The translations under genes and the position numbers were made by a program. Below the pieces are notes generated by a model that was not told the DNA's origin, ran no database searches, and worked only from the letters and a program-made list of their open reading frames with translations. 64,000 bases of DNA from Lachnospira rogosae (GTDB lineage: Bacteria; Bacillota; Clostridia; Lachnospirales; Lachnospiraceae): assembly GCF_040096455.1 (NCBI RefSeq), contig NZ_JBBMER010000001.1:124001-188000 (forward strand), written 5' to 3'. Below, piece by piece: positions 27,516 through 36,710 of the stretch. Position 1 is the stretch's first letter. Each line of letters begins with the position of its first letter.

Positions 27516-28571
27516 ATGTATAGAGATAATACAAAGGTTGTAAAAATAGGCAATAAGTTAATCGGTGGCGGCAATCCTATAATGATTCAGTCTATGACTA
27601 ACACAAGAACTGATGATGTTGAGGCAACTGTCAGCCAGATACTGGCTTTAGAGAAAGCAGGCTGTGATATTATAAGATGTACAGTTCCAGATATTAATGC
27701 CGCTAAAGCAATCAAGGAGATTAAGAAGCATATTCATATTCCATTGGTTGCAGATATACATTTTGATTACAGAATGGCAATAGAGGCAATTAATAATGGT
27801 GCTGACAAGATAAGAATTAATCCAGGCAATATCGGTGGAACAGATAAGATTAAGGCTGTTGTAGATGCTGCCAGGGCTAAGAATATCCCTATAAGAGTAG
27901 GGGTCAACAGTGGTTCACTTGAGAAAGACCTTATAGAGAAATATGGCGGTGTTACAGCCGAAGGACTTGTTGAGAGTGCACTTGATAAAGTAAAGATTAT
28001 AGAAGATCTTGGTTATGATAATCTTGTTATAAGCATTAAATCGTCAGATGTAATGATGTGTGTTAAGGCACACGAACTTATAGCAAGGAAGACTAATTAT
28101 CCGCTTCACGTTGGAATTACCGAGTCGGGTACGTTATTCAGCGGAAGCATTAAGTCATCAATAGGTCTTGGGCTTATATTAGGACAGGGCATAGGTGATA
28201 CAATAAGAGTTTCACTTACAGATGACCCTGTAAAGGAGATAGAGGCAGCTAAGCTTATTCTTAGGACACTTGGTTTAAGAAAAGGTGGTATTGAGGTTGT
28301 ATCTTGTCCTACCTGTGGAAGAACTAAGATTGACCTTATCGGTCTTGCCTCAAAGGTTGAGGAGCTTGTTAGAAACTATGACCTTGATATTAAGATAGCT
28401 GTTATGGGCTGTGTTGTAAATGGCCCTGGAGAAGCTAAGGAGGCTGATATAGGAATAGCAGGTGGTGACGGCTGTGGTGTTCTTATAAAGCATGGCGAAA
28501 TAATTAAGAAGTTTGAAGAAGATAAACTGTTAGCAGTGCTGAAGGACGAATTAGATAATTGGAAAGACTGA
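27516..28571 (+). CDS. ispG: 4-Hydroxy-3-methylbut-2-enyl diphosphate synthase
   Basis: Iron-sulphur enzyme of the MEP pathway (penultimate step). TIM-barrel N-terminal part (MIQSMTNTRTDD; GVNSGSLEKDL) and C-terminal cluster domain with Cys ligands in CPTCGRT and GCVVNGPGEA. The ATG at 27516 is preferred over the in-frame ATG at 27504 because GAGG at 27506-27509 is spaced for it. 351 residues. Confidence 0.97.
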   Translation: MYRDNTKVVKIGNKLIGGGNPIMIQSMTNTRTDDVEATVSQILALEKAGCDIIRCTVPDINAAKAIKEIKKHIHIPLVADIHFDYRMAIEAINNGADKIRINPGNIGGTDKIKAVVDAARAKNIPIRVGVNSGSLEKDLIEKYGGVTAEGLVESALDKVKIIEDLGYDNLVISIKSSDVMMCVKAHELIARKTNYPLHVGITESGTLFSGSIKSSIGLGLILGQGIGDTIRVSLTDDPVKEIEAAKLILRTLGLRKGGIEVVSCPTCGRTKIDLIGLASKVEELVRNYDLDIKIAVMGCVVNGPGEAKEADIGIAGGDGCGVLIKHGEIIKKFEEDKLLAVLKDELDNWKD

Positions 28572-28607
28572 TTATTATTATCCTTTGGCAGAAGGTGTTG
28601 GTTAAAG

Positions 28608-31600
28608 ATGCGTAGATTTTTTGAAGTATTTAAGACATTAAAACTGCCAGAGGATATTGGTATGTATATGGAAAATGTTGAGGTTACGAGAGTATCCAAG
28701 ACATCAACGAACTCATTGGCGAGAGTATACATAAAGAATGACAGGGTTATAAGCAAGAAGATAATATACAGGGTAGAAGATGCCCTTAAAAAGCAGATAT
28801 TCCGTATACAGAATATGGATGTAAGAATTATAGACAGATATAATCTGTCAAAGCAGTATACGCCACAGACAATAATGGATGTGTATTATGACAGCATATT
28901 ATTTGAATTGGAGAAATACTGGACACTTGAGTATAATCTTTTAAAGAATTCAACGTGGGAGTTTGAAAAGGATGACCTGCTTGTGCTTACATTAGAGGAC
29001 GGATTTCTTGCAAGAACCTATGCAGATGACCTTAAGGAATATTTTCAGCTTATATTTCTTAACCGTTTTGGCTTTGAAATAGATGTTGAATATAAGTATG
29101 TTGCCAAGCTTGAGAAGCGTTATGAGAAAGAAAATGAACATAAGCTTAATCTTAGAATTAAGCAGATTGAAGATAACTTTATGGCAGCAGGCGAAGAAGC
29201 CAAGAGCGATAATGGGGCAGAGAAGAACAAAAAGTATGCCGAACAGAAAGCTAAAGCCGCTGCATTTTTTAATGAAAGAGGAGCTTCTGGAAAAGATCTT
29301 ACACGTTATAGAAAGCCAGCTAATACAGATATATTATATGGAAGGGACTTTGACGATGAAGTTACTGCCATAGAACAGATAGAATCGCCAATAGGTGAAG
29401 TTGTCATAAATGGTATGATAAGAAGCATAGAAACAAGAGAGATAAGAAACGAAAGAACTATATTATCTATCGTTGTTACAGATTTTACAGACAGCATTGT
29501 AGTGAAAATGTTTGCAAGAAATGAACAGCTTCCAGATCTTTATGAATTCATTAAAAAGGGTAATTTTCTTAAGATAAAAGGCATAGCTTCAATGGATAAG
29601 TATGATCAGGAGATTACTATAGCCAATGTGTCAGGAATACGAAAGGGAAGTGATAACAGGTCAGTAAGAAATGACTTATCACTTCATAAGAGGGTAGAGC
29701 TTCACTGCCATACCAAGATGAGTGATATGGATGGTGTATCTTATGCCAAGGATATAATAAAGCAGGCGATAAGCTGGGGACACAAGGCAATTGCGATTAC
29801 TGACCACGGAGTTGTGCAGGCATTCACGGAAGCTTATCACACTATGCAGGATCTGGAGTTTAAGTATAATAAAAAGGGTGAGAAGTTAGATTTTAAGGTT
29901 ATATATGGTGTTGAGGCATATCTTGTCGATGATACCAGGAAGATAGTAATTAATCCGGCTGGACAGGACTTTAAAGGGGAATTCGTTGTATTTGATCTGG
30001 AAACAACGGGATTTTCGGCTTTGGTAGACAGGGTAATAGAGATAGGTGCGGTAAAGATTAAGAATAATGAGATTGTAGACAGATTTTCAACATTTGTTAA
30101 TCCACAGATACCTATATCTTTTAGAATTGAGAATTTAACAGGTATTAATGACCAGATGGTTATGAATTCAGGAACTATCGAGCAGATACTGCCTGATTTT
30201 ATAGAATTCTGTAAGGGTTGTGTTATGGTAGCCCACAATGCGGAATTTGATATGAGTTTTATAATTAATAATGCTGAGAAAATGGGGATAGAATTTGCAC
30301 CTACTTATATAGATACAGTGCTTTTGTCACAGTTCCTTATACCGGCATTACATAATTATAAGCTTGATACATTAACCAAGCATCTTAATGTTGTGCTTGA
30401 TAACCACCACAGGGCGGTTGATGATGCAGAGGCAACAGCACATATATTCTTAAAGCTTGTGCAGATGCTTTATGAGAGGGATATATATACACTTGATAAG
30501 CTTAATGAAGAAGGAACGCTTGATGATGAGTCAATTAAGAAGCTTCACCAGTACCACTGTATAATACTTGCCTCTAATGAGATGGGAAGAATTAATCTGT
30601 ACAGGCTTGTGTCGGCTTCACATCTGCAGTATTTTAACAGATTTCCAAAGATACCAAAGAGCCTTGTCAATAAGTACAGGGAAGGTCTTATAATAGGAAG
30701 TGCGTGTGAGGCAGGAGAGCTGTTCCGTGCTATGGTAAATGGACGTTCAGATGCGGAGATTGCAAGAATAGTTAATTTCTATGATTATCTTGAGGTGCAG
30801 CCAATCGGTAATAACCATTTTATGATTGAGAAGGAAGATTATTACGTTAAAGACGAGGAGGACTTAAGAGATCTTAACAGAAGAGTCATATCTTTAGGTG
30901 AAAAGTTCGACAAGCCTGTAGTTGCAACGTGTGATGTGCATTTTCTTAATCCAGAAGATGAAATATACCGTAGAATAATTATGGCAGGAAAAGGCTTTGA
31001 CGATGCGGATAACCAGCCACCACTGTATCTGCATACTACAGAGGAAATGCTTTCTGAGTTCGATTATCTTGGAAATGATAAGGCATATGAGATAGTTGTA
31101 ACTAACACGAATAAGATAATGGATATGTGTGAGAAGATTAGTCCGGTACGTCCTGATAAACGTCCTCCTGTAATTGAGAATTCAGATCAGATGTTAAGGA
31201 ATATATGCCATAACAGGGCACACGAAATATATGGACCAGAACTTCCACAGATTGTTACAGAAAGACTTGAGCGTGAGCTTAATTCAATTATATCTAATGG
31301 TTACTCCGTTATGTATATTATTGCACAGAAGCTTGTATGGAAGTCAAATGATGATGGATACCTTGTAGGTTCAAGAGGTTCTGTTGGTTCATCTTTAGCG
31401 GCAACTATGGCTGGTATTACAGAGGTTAATCCGCTTAGTCCGCATTATCTTTGTCCAGAGTGCTTTTATGTTGACTTTGATTCAGAGGAAGTTAAGAAGT
31501 TCGCTGGTGGTGCAGGCTGTGATATGCCAGATAAGGTGTGTCCTAATTGTGGTCATAAGTTAAATAAATTAGGTTTTGATATACCATTTGAAACATTCTT

Positions 31601-33062
31601 AGGATTTAAGGGTAACAAAGAGCCTGATATCGATCTTAACTTTTCTAATGAATACCAGAGTAAGGCACATGCTTATACAGAGGTTATATTTGGAAAGGGA
31701 CAGACATTCAAGGCTGGTACAATCGGTACTGTCGCAGAAAAGACAGCGTATGGATATGTTCTTAAATATCTAGAGGAGAGAGGCAGGGTTAAACGCCGCT
31801 GTGAAATAGAACGTATTGCTGAGGGCTGTATAGATATAAGAAGAACAACAGGACAGCATCCGGGAGGAATTGTAGTTCTTCCTATTGGTGATGAGATACA
31901 TTCATTTACACCGGTACAGCACCCTGCCAACGATGTAAAGAGTGGAATTGTAACAACGCATTTCGATTACCATAGTATTGACCATAACTTGTTAAAGCTT
32001 GATATTCTTGGGCATCTTGACCCTACTATGATTAGAATGCTGCAGGATTTAACAGGTATTGACCCTTTGGAAATACCACTGGATTCAAGAGAAGTAATGT
32101 CTTTATTCAAGGATACTTCGGCACTTGGAATTACGCCTGAGGATATTGGCGGTTGTAAGCTTGGTGCACTTGGAATACCAGAGTTTGGTACAGATTTTGC
32201 TATGCAGATGCTTATTGATACTAAGCCACAGTATTTTTCTGACCTTGTAAGAATTGCAGGGCTTTCACACGGAACTGATGTATGGCTTGGTAACGCACAG
32301 ACACTTCTTAAAGAGGGCAAGGCAACCATATCTACGGCGATATGTACACGAGATGACATTATGATATACCTTATCCAGAAAGGACTTGAAAGTGAGCTTG
32401 CATTTACAATAATGGAGAAGGTAAGAAAAGGTAAGGGACTTACACCTGAATGGGAGCAGATTATGAGGGAACACGGTGTTCCAGACTGGTATATATGGTC
32501 TTGTAATAAAATCCAGTATATGTTCCCAAAGGCACATGCCGCAGCTTACGTTATGATGGCATGGCGAGTAGCTTACTGCAAGGTGTTTTATCCGCTGGCT
32601 TACTACTGTGCATATTACAGTATAAGAGCCAATGCCTTTGATTATGAAAAAATGGCAATGGGAAGGGAACGATTAGAGTATTATATTAATGACTACAAAG
32701 CTAAGAAAGCAGACGGCACGATATCCAATGTTGAAGATGATGAGCTTAAGGATATGCGTATTGTTCAGGAAATGTATGCAAGAGGCTTTGAGTTCGTACC
32801 TATTGACATATACAAGGCAAAGGCAAGGTCATTTCAGATAATAGATGGAAAGATTATGCCATCATTTAAGGTAATATCCAAGGTTGGTGAGTCTGCTGGA
32901 GAATCAATAGAGATAGCCGCAAGGGATGGTGAGTTCTTATCAAAGGACGACCTGCGCCAGAGAGCCAGGATTGGACAGACGGTTATAGAGAAGCTTGGCG
33001 AGCTTGGACTTCTTGATGGAATGGCAGAGAGCAACCAGTTATCATTATTTGATGTTATATAG
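28608..33062 (+). CDS. polC: DNA polymerase III alpha subunit, PolC type
   Basis: Replicative polymerase with built-in proofreading, 1484 residues. Order: variable N-terminal domain (1-230), OB fold (about 245-350), first half of PHP (VELHCHTKMSDMDG, about 363), DEDDh exonuclease (VVFDLETTGFS near 457), second half of PHP, a Cys4 zinc knuckle (CPEC and CPNCG near 950-985), the palm with catalytic PDIDLNF near 1005 and LDILGHLDP near 1130, then fingers and C-terminal domains. All key motifs are intact. It closes the pyrH-polC array. Confidence 0.98.
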   Translation: MRRFFEVFKTLKLPEDIGMYMENVEVTRVSKTSTNSLARVYIKNDRVISKKIIYRVEDALKKQIFRIQNMDVRIIDRYNLSKQYTPQTIMDVYYDSILFELEKYWTLEYNLLKNSTWEFEKDDLLVLTLEDGFLARTYADDLKEYFQLIFLNRFGFEIDVEYKYVAKLEKRYEKENEHKLNLRIKQIEDNFMAAGEEAKSDNGAEKNKKYAEQKAKAAAFFNERGASGKDLTRYRKPANTDILYGRDFDDEVTAIEQIESPIGEVVINGMIRSIETREIRNERTILSIVVTDFTDSIVVKMFARNEQLPDLYEFIKKGNFLKIKGIASMDKYDQEITIANVSGIRKGSDNRSVRNDLSLHKRVELHCHTKMSDMDGVSYAKDIIKQAISWGHKAIAITDHGVVQAFTEAYHTMQDLEFKYNKKGEKLDFKVIYGVEAYLVDDTRKIVINPAGQDFKGEFVVFDLETTGFSALVDRVIEIGAVKIKNNEIVDRFSTFVNPQIPISFRIENLTGINDQMVMNSGTIEQILPDFIEFCKGCVMVAHNAEFDMSFIINNAEKMGIEFAPTYIDTVLLSQFLIPALHNYKLDTLTKHLNVVLDNHHRAVDDAEATAHIFLKLVQMLYERDIYTLDKLNEEGTLDDESIKKLHQYHCIILASNEMGRINLYRLVSASHLQYFNRFPKIPKSLVNKYREGLIIGSACEAGELFRAMVNGRSDAEIARIVNFYDYLEVQPIGNNHFMIEKEDYYVKDEEDLRDLNRRVISLGEKFDKPVVATCDVHFLNPEDEIYRRIIMAGKGFDDADNQPPLYLHTTEEMLSEFDYLGNDKAYEIVVTNTNKIMDMCEKISPVRPDKRPPVIENSDQMLRNICHNRAHEIYGPELPQIVTERLERELNSIISNGYSVMYIIAQKLVWKSNDDGYLVGSRGSVGSSLAATMAGITEVNPLSPHYLCPECFYVDFDSEEVKKFAGGAGCDMPDKVCPNCGHKLNKLGFDIPFETFLGFKGNKEPDIDLNFSNEYQSKAHAYTEVIFGKGQTFKAGTIGTVAEKTAYGYVLKYLEERGRVKRRCEIERIAEGCIDIRRTTGQHPGGIVVLPIGDEIHSFTPVQHPANDVKSGIVTTHFDYHSIDHNLLKLDILGHLDPTMIRMLQDLTGIDPLEIPLDSREVMSLFKDTSALGITPEDIGGCKLGALGIPEFGTDFAMQMLIDTKPQYFSDLVRIAGLSHGTDVWLGNAQTLLKEGKATISTAICTRDDIMIYLIQKGLESELAFTIMEKVRKGKGLTPEWEQIMREHGVPDWYIWSCNKIQYMFPKAHAAAYVMMAWRVAYCKVFYPLAYYCAYYSIRANAFDYEKMAMGRERLEYYINDYKAKKADGTISNVEDDELKDMRIVQEMYARGFEFVPIDIYKAKARSFQIIDGKIMPSFKVISKVGESAGESIEIAARDGEFLSKDDLRQRARIGQTVIEKLGELGLLDGMAESNQLSLFDVI

Positions 33063-33168
33063 TATTGCATATACATATATAAGTGTGTTATCATCATATA
33101 ATATATGCGGTTAGAATACGATTATAAAGATGCAGTATATATGTTTAATTAATTAGATGAGGTGAAAA

Positions 33169-33645
33169 ATGTTAAAAAAATATCTTATATGTTTTCTTGT
33201 ATCAATGGTACCTATTGTTGAACTTAGAGGAGCAATTCCTATATCACAGGGAATGCAGCTTCCATTATTACAGTCATATATAATATGTGTAATAGGTAAT
33301 ATGCTTCCGGTTCCGGTTATATATCTTTTTGCAAGACGTGTTCTTGAATGGGGTGCAGACAAGAAATATATCGGAAAGTTCTTTACATTTTGTATTGAAA
33401 AGGGTCACAAAGGTGGAGAAAAGTTAAAGCAGAAGGCTGGGAATGGTCTTTTTATAGCACTTTTATTATTCGTTGGTATTCCAATACCTGGTACAGGTGC
33501 GTGGACAGGAACACTTGCAGCAAGCTTCCTTGATATGGGCTTTAAGAAGAGTGTAATTGCTGTTCTTGGAGGAGTATTGCTTGCAGGTATAATAATGGGT
33601 ATTGCTTCAGCAGGAGTATTTACAGCAATATTTAGTTTTGCATAA
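33169..33645 (+). CDS. Small multi-drug export protein family membrane protein (COG2426)
   Basis: 158 residues with about four hydrophobic segments and the family motif VPIVELRGAIPISQG near the N-terminus, plus GIPIPGTGAWTG. The family name 'small multi-drug export' is historical; actual transport is not established. An AGATGAGGTG ribosome site precedes the ATG. It follows polC after a 100-base AT-rich gap and faces the LysR gene. Confidence 0.85.
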   Translation: MLKKYLICFLVSMVPIVELRGAIPISQGMQLPLLQSYIICVIGNMLPVPVIYLFARRVLEWGADKKYIGKFFTFCIEKGHKGGEKLKQKAGNGLFIALLLFVGIPIPGTGAWTGTLAASFLDMGFKKSVIAVLGGVLLAGIIMGIASAGVFTAIFSFA

Positions 33646-33682
33646 GCATAGTGTATAATAATATTAAAGAATATAATTAATA

Positions 33683-33756
33683 AATACCGCATATATTCTA
33701 CAGATTAATGCGTATCCGGTTATGGGACATAAAAGTTGTAGAATATATGCGGTATT
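33683..33756. terminator. Long inverted repeat between convergent genes
   Basis: Perfect 20-bp arms (33683-33702 and 33737-33756) separated by 34 bases, located between a + strand gene and the LysR gene on the - strand. A-runs and T-runs flank the arms. It probably works as a bidirectional terminator, although the long loop and perfect arms also fit a small palindromic repeat. Confidence 0.7.
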
Positions 33757-33782
33757 ATATTTTGTGTAATAGTAAATTCTTT

Positions 33783-34694
33783 TTATTGCGGTTTGAGATT
33801 ACTTATTAATATGTTGCAGATTTTCTTGGTGTCTTTGGTAGAGCGGGTCTTGTTATAGGCTATTCCGTATTGTATTTCACGCTGGTCTGTAATGGGCAGG
33901 ATGCGGCAGTTATCAAGCGGGGTATCAATGCAGAATTCAGGCAGTATTGCAATGCCATAGCCACATTGTGCAAGAAGCTCACTTGTCTGGCTGTTCTCAC
34001 ATATAAAGTGATAATTATCCTGTGAATGAAGCACGAGCTTTTCCTGTAAAAGATTTTCCTGTGTGAAAGGAATTAAACGCTGGTTAAGCAGTAAAAGGCA
34101 GTGTCCTTTTAAGTCATCAAAGGAAATAGCTGACATTGAATGTAAGTCTTTATTATCCTCAGTAGTCTTATTATAGTCGTCAGATATCAAGGCATAGCTT
34201 TTCATATTCTTTATAGGCTTGAAAGTGCAATCGGTATTTTCAATCATATCTTTAGTAACGAGCATTATATCTATATGTCCGCTTTCAAACATAGTCTTAA
34301 GGCGTGAGTAGTCACGCAGAAACAGCATAGGATATATATCGGGCATACATTTTCTTAGTTCTTTTAATGCTGGTTTAAGTGCCTTTAATTCTGCATTGCT
34401 TGTACAGCCAATTCTTATATAGGACAATGACTGGGATACCACATTGGCAATCTTCTTGCTTGAAAGATTAATTTTATTAAGGATATCCTTTGCATCTCCA
34501 TAGAATTCAGCACCGGCATCGGTAAGCTGTACCATTTTCGGTGTTCTTATAAAAAGTGCCGCACCCAGTTCTTCCTCAAGGCTTTTAATATGGTGTGTGA
34601 CAGTTGGGGTTGTAAGAAACATTTCCTGTGCAGCTTTTGTAAAATTAAGCTTGTCGGCAACTCTTATAAAACATTCTAACTGCTGTGTAGTCAT
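33783..34694 (-). CDS. LysR-family transcriptional regulator
   Basis: 303 residues with an N-terminal winged helix-turn-helix (MTTQQLECFIRVADKLNFTK, then TPTVTHHIKSLEEELG) and a type 2 periplasmic-binding-like effector domain. The start at 34694 has AAGGAG upstream on the minus strand; a longer reading lacks one. It is divergent from the ABC exporter pair and a LysR-type palindrome lies between them, so it probably controls itself and the exporter. The effector is unknown. Confidence 0.93.
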   Translation of the reverse strand: MTTQQLECFIRVADKLNFTKAAQEMFLTTPTVTHHIKSLEEELGAALFIRTPKMVQLTDAGAEFYGDAKDILNKINLSSKKIANVVSQSLSYIRIGCTSNAELKALKPALKELRKCMPDIYPMLFLRDYSRLKTMFESGHIDIMLVTKDMIENTDCTFKPIKNMKSYALISDDYNKTTEDNKDLHSMSAISFDDLKGHCLLLLNQRLIPFTQENLLQEKLVLHSQDNYHFICENSQTSELLAQCGYGIAILPEFCIDTPLDNCRILPITDQREIQYGIAYNKTRSTKDTKKICNILISNLKPQ

Positions 34695-34768
34695 AAAAAT
34701 CTCCTTAATTATATTAAATAATCTGCATAATTGATTATAGTTCATAATATATTAATATTTCAAGAGTG

Positions 34769-34787
34769 CATTAGAAAAAATCTAATG
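34769..34787. promoter_or_regulatory. Candidate LysR-type operator
   Basis: Perfect palindrome CATTAGA-N5-TCTAATG (34769-34787), which fits the T-N11-A pattern of LysR regulators. It lies 75 bases upstream of the LysR start and about 180 bases before the divergent exporter gene, in the 270-base gap between them. Confidence 0.65.
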
Positions 34788-34967
34788 GTGTTGTATTTTT
34801 ACAAATTCCATTTTTTTAATAATAGTGTTAAAATCGTTCACGCTGATAGGATTAATTTGTCTGTGTACACCAGATGATAATAATTAAGAATAGCAATGTT
34901 AATTGGGGAAGATATTCAGCCAGTAACATATGTATAGTAGCAATTGTGTACAGAAAAGAGGAATGAT

Positions 34968-36710
34968 ATGGACATTATTAAAAAGCTTTCCCGTTCAATA
35001 AGGGAATATAAAATGGTATCAATTATGACACCAGTGTGTATCGTATTTGAGGTAATATTTGAAATACTTATCCCATTTATGATGGCAAAGATGATTGATT
35101 CAGGAATAAGTTCAGGTAATGAAAGTGCACTTGTTAAATATGGGACTTTGCTTATACTCTGCGTAATGGCAGGTCTTGTATTTGGTATCCTTTCAGGAGG
35201 TCTATGTGCCACAGCTTCGGCAGGCTTTGCAAAGAATTTAAGAAAGGATATGTATTACAAAATTCAGGAGTATTCATTTGCAAATATTGACAAGTTCTCA
35301 TCATCAAGTATTGTGACACGTCTTACAACAGATGTAACTAATGTGCAGAATGCTTATATGATGATTATCAGAATTGCGGTAAGAGCACCATTTATGCTTA
35401 TATTCGCACTTATTGCGGCATTTATGACAAGTACTAAGCTTTCATTAATATTTCTTATTGCAATTCCAGTGCTTGGTATTGGACTTTATATAATAGTAAG
35501 CAGATCGCATATATATTTCGAGAGAGTATTTAAGATATACGATAATCTTAATGAAGTAGTAGAAGAAAATCTTACAGGTATGAGAGTAGTTAAGTCCTTT
35601 GTCCGTGAAGATTTTGAAGAAAAGAAGTTCACTAAGGTATCAGAAGCGATATATAAAATGTTCTTAAAGGCTGAAGGTATTGTTGCATACAATATGCCGC
35701 TTATGCAGTTCTGCATATATTCGTGTATGCTTTTCTTATGCTGGTTCGGTGCAAGAATGATAATTACATCAGGAGCTACAGCACTTACAACTGGTGAGCT
35801 TACAAGTCTTATAGCTTATGCTATGTCAATTCTTAACTGCCTTATGATGTTATCAATGGTTATGGTTATGATTAATATGGCGAGAGCTTCGGCTGAGCGT
35901 ATTGTTGAAATTCTTGACGAGGAAAGTACACTTCACAACTGTGACAATCCAGAGGATAAGGTAAATGACGGCTCAATCCAGTTTGATAATGTAAGCTTTA
36001 GTTATATAGATGATAAAGAAAAAGAATGTCTTAAAAATATTAACCTCAATATTCCAAGCGGTTCAACACTAGGAATTATAGGTGGAACAGGAAGCGGTAA
36101 GAGCTCATTAGTGCAGCTTATACCAAGACTTTACGATGTAACAGAGGGAAGCGTTAAGATTGGCGGTGTTGATGTAAGGGATATAGATATCTATACATTA
36201 AGAAATGAAGTTGCAATGGTGCTTCAGAAAAATGTATTATTCTCCGGAACTATTAAAGAAAATTTACGTTGGGGTAATAAAGAGGCAACAGATGAAGAGA
36301 TAATACACGCCTGTGAACTTGCACAGGCAGATCCATTTGTCCAGACATTCCCTAAGAAATATAATACATATATCGAACAGGGTGGTACTAACGTATCAGG
36401 CGGACAGAAGCAGAGATTATGTATAGCAAGAGCACTTCTTAAAAAGCCTAAAATCCTTATTCTTGACGATTCTACAAGTGCCGTTGATACTAAGACAGAT
36501 GCTTTAATAAGAAAAGCATTTAAAGATGAAATACCAGATACAACTAAGATAATAATAGCACAGAGAATATCATCAGTTCAGGATGCAGACTGCATTATTG
36601 TAATGGAGGGCGGAAAGATTGATGGCTGTGGAACACACGAGCAGTTATTAAAAGAAAATGCTATATATAAAGAAATATATGAATCACAGACGAAAGGAGA
36701 TGAGCAGTAA
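34968..36710 (+). CDS. ABC exporter half-transporter, subunit A (degenerate Walker B)
   Basis: 580 residues: six-helix exporter membrane domain (about 1-310) and C-terminal ATPase. Walker A GGTGSGKSS, signature VSGGQKQRL, and a Walker B region reading ILILDDSTSAVD: the usual catalytic Glu is Asp, as in the degenerate site of heterodimeric exporters. The ATG at 34968 has AGAGGA upstream. Its stop overlaps the partner gene's start by one base. The substrate is unknown; drug or peptide export is typical of the family. Confidence 0.93.
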   Translation: MDIIKKLSRSIREYKMVSIMTPVCIVFEVIFEILIPFMMAKMIDSGISSGNESALVKYGTLLILCVMAGLVFGILSGGLCATASAGFAKNLRKDMYYKIQEYSFANIDKFSSSSIVTRLTTDVTNVQNAYMMIIRIAVRAPFMLIFALIAAFMTSTKLSLIFLIAIPVLGIGLYIIVSRSHIYFERVFKIYDNLNEVVEENLTGMRVVKSFVREDFEEKKFTKVSEAIYKMFLKAEGIVAYNMPLMQFCIYSCMLFLCWFGARMIITSGATALTTGELTSLIAYAMSILNCLMMLSMVMVMINMARASAERIVEILDEESTLHNCDNPEDKVNDGSIQFDNVSFSYIDDKEKECLKNINLNIPSGSTLGIIGGTGSGKSSLVQLIPRLYDVTEGSVKIGGVDVRDIDIYTLRNEVAMVLQKNVLFSGTIKENLRWGNKEATDEEIIHACELAQADPFVQTFPKKYNTYIEQGGTNVSGGQKQRLCIARALLKKPKILILDDSTSAVDTKTDALIRKAFKDEIPDTTKIIIAQRISSVQDADCIIVMEGGKIDGCGTHEQLLKENAIYKEIYESQTKGDEQ

